In this document: positions 35,401 through 38,684 of the stretch, piece after piece | Numbering within the stretch: position 1 is the stretch's first letter | Layout: each line of letters starts with the position of its first letter | Source: Crocinitomicaceae bacterium | Lineage (GTDB): Bacteria; Bacteroidota; Bacteroidia; Flavobacteriales_D; Crocinitomicaceae | NCBI GenBank assembly: GCA_029252405.1 | Contig: JAQXBM010000078.1 | Location: 1 to 38,684, forward strand | Length of the DNA stretch: 38,684 bases | Reading direction: 5' to 3' | The notes under the pieces: generated by a model | The model's database searches: none | Seen by the model: the letters and a program-made list of their open reading frames with translations, nothing else | What the model was told of the DNA's origin: nothing | Made by a program: the position numbers and the translations under genes

Positions 35401-37396
35401 TCCAAGAAGTTCCGCCATTTGCAGTGTAAGCCACTTTCACACCATCAGTAAATCCGCTAATCGACACCCAAACCCGCATTGAATCGGCAGGGTCAACTTC
35501 GATAGAAGTGATAATATTCCCACTTAAAATTCCAGAAAGGTTGTTAGTCACCTCAGTGAATGCAGCTCCATCGTTTATTGTACGATAGATTTGATCATTC
35601 GTCGCTACGTAGATTACATCAGAATCTCCATCATAGAATTCAATGCTTCTCAATAGTTCAGGAAAGTTGAAGGTTGATAATTGGTTCCAACCACCACTGT
35701 ACTCGTAAAGATCATTGTAGCCTGCAACAATTCGATTCGCATTGGGATCAAACTGCATTGGAGTTACCCAACGTCCAGCTTCAGGTCGTCCTAATCCTTG
35801 ATTGGAATTACCTCCATTCGTTGATCGGTACAAATTCCCGTTTTGAATCATTCCATAAATCAAGTTTGAATTGGTAGGACTGATTGCGGCTTCCATTCCA
35901 TCTGCCCCGTAGTATACTTTCCACGTTGCGTTGTTGTAAACATAACCACCATTGTCCTGAAGTCCTCCAGCGATTGTCGTTACATCATTTTTCGATCCAC
36001 CGATTCGGTAGAACTGGCTAATTTGAATTCCATCCGTTAAGTCCGCAAATGAATTTCCGTTGTTTGTTGAGCGATATATCCCACCGTCGGAACCACAGTA
36101 AATTTTATTACCGTAACCTCGAAGGAAGTGAATATCGGCGTGCGTGTATGCCGCCCCACCTGGATTACTCCAACTATTCAATTGAGACAGAGCTGTCCCA
36201 CCATTCGTTGATCGCCAGACGTTCAATACTCCTGTAAAAATAGATTCAGCATCTGTTGCTGAAGCACCAATTGCCATGTCGTACCATGATTGCGTTGAAC
36301 CATCAAAAACATCTGTGTTTGTATTTCTAGCTGTGAAAGAGACTCCACTATTCGTCGATCGGTAAATTCCACCATAATCTCCACCACCAGTTGCGCGCAA
36401 AAGGTATACGTAATTGTTGTTGGCTGGTGTGACTGCTAATCCAATACGACTGCTTCCTCCTGGGATTCCTGTTGCCAGCGTCCAAGTCGCACCGCTATTT
36501 GTTGAGTATCGCACTTCGCTAGAAGTTGCTGCGTAAACTGTTGATGCCGTTCCAGGCTTCAATTCAAGATCTCTGTAAGAACCAGCTAACACTTGATTCC
36601 AGTTTGTTCCACCGTCAATTGTTTTGTAAACACCGCCGTTTGAAGCGACATAAACAATGTCCTCATCAGCAGGGTCGACAACAATGTCGCGTAAGTTTCC
36701 TCCTACATTTCCTATTTCAGCCCATGTTAATCCCGCATCAGTAGATTTCAATACACCAATACTGTAGGTGTCACCACCATCTGCATCACCTGTCGCGAGG
36801 TAGAGTACATTACTGTTTGCTGCCGAAATAGCAATTGAGGAAACCCCCATCACTGCGAGTTCATCGCCGAGTGGTGTCCAAGTCGCGCCTGAATCCGACG
36901 ATTTCCATACGCCTCCTGCTGGCGCGCCAATGTAAATAATGCTTGCGTTGTTTGGATCTTCAACGATGAAGTTCACACGTCCGAGTCCTGGACTCCAAGA
37001 ATCCGTATTGTTGTATGTGAACGGTCCCATTGGTGACCAATTACCTGCGTTTTGCAAGCTCTTAGCTTGACCGTTTGCAGACATGTATAGTTGATAATCG
37101 TGGAAAGAGCTTTTGAAATCCGGGAACGTTCCATCCGGCATTAATCTCGTTTCCCAGAAGGCCTGCCAGCGTTGGTACTGCTTCCAGCCTTTGCCTTTCA
37201 CATATTGTTTGCCGTCCCATTCGAGATCGAAGGCTTGTTTAATCGCATTGAAATTCGCGTCCTTTTTGAGCATTTCATCGACCCAAGGCGTTTGAGCGGA
37301 TAGATTGAGGGTTAGAAAAATTCCGAAAATAAGGGATACGGAATTTCTAAACGTACGTCCCGATAAAAATCGGAATGGAGAGGGTACAGTTTTCAT
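32429..37396 (-). CDS. Giant T9SS adhesin with sortilin-like propeller, PKD and Ig-like repeats
   Basis: A 1655-aa surface protein. The signal peptide is long, with a polar start and core SLIFGIFLTLNLSAQ. About residues 130-760 are BNR/sortilin-type beta-propeller blades (GGVWKSSDSGATWTPLG, GGVYKTIDGGTNWNQV, GGIYRSTNNGNSFADL). Then a CARDB-like segment (760-870), a Cys-rich domain with DSYGDGLSGS (about 880-980), a PKD fold (990-1067, DWAWNFGAGATPATATG), and Ig-like repeats of about 72 aa with FCDG.SV.L...W near 1078, 1232, 1305 and 1377, plus divergent ones near 1448 and 1520. The final about 70 aa are a type A CTD (VFPNPTSGEFTV ... FLYIINSIGQ). Likely adhesion or glycan binding; no catalytic residues apparent. 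Start ATG 37396 follows a hairpin. Confidence 0.85.
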   Translation of the reverse strand: MKTVPSPFRFLSGRTFRNSVSLIFGIFLTLNLSAQTPWVDEMLKKDANFNAIKQAFDLEWDGKQYVKGKGWKQYQRWQAFWETRLMPDGTFPDFKSSFHDYQLYMSANGQAKSLQNAGNWSPMGPFTYNNTDSWSPGLGRVNFIVEDPNNASIIYIGAPAGGVWKSSDSGATWTPLGDELAVMGVSSIAISAANSNVLYLATGDADGGDTYSIGVLKSTDAGLTWAEIGNVGGNLRDIVVDPADEDIVYVASNGGVYKTIDGGTNWNQVLAGSYRDLELKPGTASTVYAATSSEVRYSTNSGATWTLATGIPGGSSRIGLAVTPANNNYVYLLRATGGGDYGGIYRSTNSGVSFTARNTNTDVFDGSTQSWYDMAIGASATDAESIFTGVLNVWRSTNGGTALSQLNSWSNPGGAAYTHADIHFLRGYGNKIYCGSDGGIYRSTNNGNSFADLTDGIQISQFYRIGGSKNDVTTIAGGLQDNGGYVYNNATWKVYYGADGMEAAISPTNSNLIYGMIQNGNLYRSTNGGNSNQGLGRPEAGRWVTPMQFDPNANRIVAGYNDLYEYSGGWNQLSTFNFPELLRSIEFYDGDSDVIYVATNDQIYRTINDGAAFTEVTNNLSGILSGNIITSIEVDPADSMRVWVSISGFTDGVKVAYTANGGTSWTNVSGTLPNLPCNVVKFESSSAVSNALYVGMDIGVYYRDDALGDYIPFMVNLPNVIVNDLELNEASGMIRAGSYGRGVWESGSYSIAVLADDAGIAEISHPTGSFCGDTFDPEVRLRNYGSSPLTQVDINYQVGNGTVSTFNWTGNLASWTSVNITLPTVTAGGQNDFKAWTSMPNGIADVNLENDSVLVNYNGIDNGIEIYTQVIEDCWGSECTWEIVNTSGVPVFSGGPYSDGNALQMNLDSVCLSAGCYDFIINDSYGDGLSGSSYASCGQDGDYYVISDMNDTLVQMGPANFGSQAIHNFCVTLPDYSDFTWSGTNFCATETVTFSDASQGATDWAWNFGAGATPATATGAGPHVVTYTSGGTKTITLDINGGTETSTQTVTINSLPAAPTISNSGSAIFCDGNSVTLTSSEVGGNSWSTTASTDAITVNTSGTYSVTYTDGNGCLATSAPVSIVVNPNPTIGLGTVSDPTTCATATGVVEITGSGTGDLSWTGASTGTFTGVSLPYSGTGFTAGFYNFTYTDANGCSSIQQGASLSDPTPPATPLISANGLTTFCDGGSVQLTSSVSNGNVWSTNATTSAITVTTSGSYGVTVTENGCSATSVPFDVVVNPIPTTPSISTNGPTNLCPGQSVVLSSSYASGNAWNTMETAQDITTSATGVYEVTFTDANGCSSVAASISVVMNQNPVAPVIGMSGPSSICDGDSVILSTTYTDGLLWSTSDTTTTIVVNTSGVYDLTYTNPNGCSSTSNPVSILVNTPPAVDAGADQSLCEGDELTLSGSGASTYTWDNGVVDGVPFTLSAGTVTYEVTGIDGNGCTGSDQVEIIANSLPIVSFGLTQDTTCTQAGGIFLSGVPSGGTFTGTGVAGATFDPSASGEGQFDIEYSFTDGNGCTAVSIQTIVVEDCSSIGENELANVEVFPNPTSGEFTVQLEGEFTFEVHDARGRIVQRGDGMDAAQVNLTEAESGIYFLYIINSIGQKVVRVVKN
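37353..37376. repeat. Palindromic element within the adhesin signal-peptide region
   Basis: Minus-strand sequence around CCGATTTTTATCGGGA; it aligns with 32373-32397 read on the plus strand at 19 of 24 positions with one gap. It thus sits inverted relative to the copy beyond the other end of the gene. Possible REP-like element; part of the similarity comes from both being palindromes. Confidence 0.35.
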
Positions 37397-37398
37397 AA

Positions 37399-37418
37399 GA
37401 GCATAGTTTGATATGCTC
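37399..37418 (-). promoter_or_regulatory. Hairpin just before the start codon of the giant adhesin gene
   Basis: GAGCATA (37399-37405) and TATGCTC (37412-37418) are perfect 7-base inverted arms around a 6-base loop. Read on the minus strand the hairpin ends two bases before the ATG, so it could block initiation or act as an operator. Confidence 0.45.
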
Positions 37419-37420
37419 AA

Positions 37421-37609
37421 TATAACGAAAAGGAGAGCGGGAAAGTAATTTTTGGACTGAGAAGATGAGAGTAATGTGGGAATCCCAAATTAATCAACTG
37501 AAATAGAATATGTTATCTTATCCTTTAACCACAAAGACCGTAAAGCGAGCAAAGCTCTTCCACAAAGTTGCAGTCTGCATCTTTAGACTATCAAGGCAAA
37601 CTAATGCAT
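37421..37609. other. Intergenic region between ftsY and the giant adhesin gene
   Basis: 189 bases without a supported gene. It holds AAAG copies at 37533, 37542, 37551 and 37564, the first three at a period of nine within ACAAAGACCGTAAAGCGAGC, and AGTCT/AGACT arms (37572-37576, 37585-37589). No clear terminator for ftsY and no exact -7 match for the adhesin gene were found. Confidence 0.4.
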
Positions 37610-38566
37610 TTACTTCGAGAAAAGGGAATCTACGAAATGCTTGCGGTTGAACAATTGAAGGTCGTTTACTCCCTCTCCAACGCCGATGTAGCGCACAGGA
37701 ATCTTCATTTGATCAGAAATTCCAATTACCACTCCGCCTTTGGCTGTACCGTCCAATTTTGTGATTGCGAGAGCTGTGATATCAGTTGCTGCAGCGAATT
37801 GTTTCGCTTGTTCGTAGGCATTTTGTCCTGTTGATCCATCCAAAACCAGCAGTACTTCGTGTGGAGCTCCAGGAATTACCTTGCTCATTACACGCTTGAT
37901 CTTCGTGAGTTCATTCATTAAATTCACTTTGTTGTGAAGTCGACCCGCTGTATCGATAATTGCGACATCCGCTCCTTGAGCTTTTGCTGATTCAAGTGTA
38001 TCGAATGCGACAGATGCTGGATCCGCGTTCATTCCCTGCTCAACAATTGGCACTCCTACTCGCTCTGACCAAATAATCAATTGATCGACTGCTGCGGCAC
38101 GGAAGGTGTCTGCTGCACCGAGAACGACTTTATTATCACCTTCTTTGAATTGGTGAGCAAGCTTCCCGATTGTCGTTGTTTTTCCCACTCCATTTACTCC
38201 AACGACCATAATTACGTGAGGTCCGTCATCGTGCTTCGGAATTTCGTAGTTCTCCGTATCTGAAGAGTTGTTTTCTTCGAGTAGATTGGTAATTTCTTCT
38301 TTGAGAATGACATCAAGTTCGCTTACGTTCATGAATTTATCACGAGATACGCGCTCTTCAATCTTCTCGATAATTTTGAGCGTTGTATTTACACCAACAT
38401 CAGAAGTAATTAATGTTTCCTCTAGGCTATCTAGCACTTCAGCATCAACACGAGATTTACCGGCAACCGTACGCGCCAACTTGCCAAAGAAACTTTCCTT
38501 TGTCTTCTCCAACCCCTTATCGAGTTGTTCTTTTTTGTCCTTTGAAAAGAAACTAAAAACTCCCAT
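37610..38566 (-). CDS. ftsY: Signal recognition particle receptor FtsY
   Basis: SRP-receptor GTPase that docks SRP-ribosome complexes at the membrane for co-translational insertion. The 318-aa protein has the short bacterial N-terminal region (MGVFSFFSKDKKEQL), the helical N domain and the G domain: VGVNGVGKTTTIGKLA (G1), GAADTFRAAAVDQL (G2), IIDTAGRLHNK (G3), TKLDGTAKGG (G4), with the C-terminal YIGVGEGVNDLQLF typical of FtsY. The acidic A domain is absent, as in many Bacteroidota. ATG 38566 is preferred over an in-frame TTG at 38605. It follows DUF4295, an arrangement seen with rpmB-rpmG in Bacteroidota. Confidence 0.94.
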   Translation of the reverse strand: MGVFSFFSKDKKEQLDKGLEKTKESFFGKLARTVAGKSRVDAEVLDSLEETLITSDVGVNTTLKIIEKIEERVSRDKFMNVSELDVILKEEITNLLEENNSSDTENYEIPKHDDGPHVIMVVGVNGVGKTTTIGKLAHQFKEGDNKVVLGAADTFRAAAVDQLIIWSERVGVPIVEQGMNADPASVAFDTLESAKAQGADVAIIDTAGRLHNKVNLMNELTKIKRVMSKVIPGAPHEVLLVLDGSTGQNAYEQAKQFAAATDITALAITKLDGTAKGGVVIGISDQMKIPVRYIGVGEGVNDLQLFNRKHFVDSLFSK

Positions 38567-38591
38567 AGATGCCTGTTGATTTAAAATAACA

Positions 38592-38620
38592 AAAGCCTCC
38601 GTCAAAAAGAGGGAAGCTTT
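38592..38620 (-). terminator. Hairpin between the DUF4295 gene and ftsY, possible attenuator
   Basis: AAAGCCTCC (38592-38600) pairs with GGAAGCTTT (38612-38620), with one C-A mismatch, and the minus strand continues with a T-rich run (TTTTGTTATTTT). Partial read-through into ftsY is likely. Confidence 0.5.
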
Positions 38621-38644
38621 ATTTAATGTATTACACTAAAGTGA

Positions 38645-38684
38645 TTAGTTCTTAGTGAACCACTCTTTCACTTTGTCGTTGTGT
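38645..38684 (-). CDS. C-terminal end of a DUF4295-type protein, cut by the window edge
   Basis: Only the last 12 residues are present (HNDKVKEWFTKN then TAA). The ending resembles the C-terminus of DUF4295, a small basic protein encoded after ribosomal proteins L28 and L33 and before ftsY in Bacteroidota. The rest lies outside the window, so the call rests on context and this short tail. Confidence 0.6.
   Translation of the reverse strand, partial: HNDKVKEWFTKN

Noticed and set aside
33781-35877. Antisense reading frames of 60-75 codons across the adhesin gene
   Set aside because: They follow the codon structure of the large gene, have no family features and lack start contexts.
37421-37609. 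tRNA or small RNA gene in the gap beside ftsY
   Set aside because: No cloverleaf or conserved tRNA bases; only weak AGTCT/AGACT pairing.

Overview
The window looks like chromosomal DNA of a marine or freshwater Bacteroidota, most likely order Flavobacteriales and perhaps near Crocinitomicaceae/Fluviicola. This rests on four things: type IX secretion (T9SS) parts and cargo with C-terminal type A sorting domains; a carotenoid operon with a CrtYcd-type cyclase; a SusC-like TonB receptor with a carboxypeptidase-like N-terminal domain; and promoters of the Bacteroidota type (TTTG / TAnnTTTG) without clear Shine-Dalgarno sites. No tRNA, rRNA, CRISPR array, phage or transposase gene was seen, and no stretch over about 300 bases lacks a gene.

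Layout. 1-5093 (+): a tightly overlapping carotenoid operon, crtI-crtB-idi-cruF(DUF422)-crtZ-crtY(cd), with a metallophosphoesterase as last gene. 5094-6578 (-): a membrane-bound SpoIIE/PP2C phosphatase. 6721-9551 (+): porQ, an outer-membrane barrel protein with its own terminator, and cmk. 9627-10289 (+): an ACT-domain protein, convergent with an NqrM-like Cys-rich membrane peptide. 10524-12340 (-): a lipoprotein/lipid A deacylase pair. 12415-15642 (+): mazG and a TonB-dependent receptor, ended by a bidirectional terminator shared with an M61 peptidase (-). 17576-18655 (+): a class II Fic protein whose promoter is framed by inverted repeats. 18684-19874 (+): a small membrane protein and a T9SS cargo. 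19876-21498 (-): a YbiT-like ABC-F ATPase. 21561-24386 (-): a 941-aa T9SS cargo. 24473-29706 (-): a probable operon hisS-hutH-membrane protein-TPR/HTH sensor. 29870-31078 (+): a T9SS cargo with YD-like motifs. 31221-32264 (-): an ACMSD-type decarboxylase. 32429-37396 (-): a giant beta-propeller plus Ig-repeat T9SS adhesin. 37610-38684 (-): ftsY and the end of a DUF4295 gene.

How it works together. The crt operon should turn GGPP into hydroxylated carotenoids; having both a cyclase and a CruF-type hydratase raises the option of monocyclic, 1'-hydroxylated products. PorQ belongs to the T9SS attachment complex that would anchor the four CTD-bearing cargo proteins in this window. Most of the rest is housekeeping (cmk, mazG, hisS, ftsY) mixed with envelope and amino-acid catabolism genes. 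I found no obvious new multi-gene defence or biosynthetic system. The best leads are the double-palindrome Fic promoter, the hairpin against the start codon of the giant adhesin, the palindromic elements at both ends of that gene, and the hisS-hutH-sensor operon.
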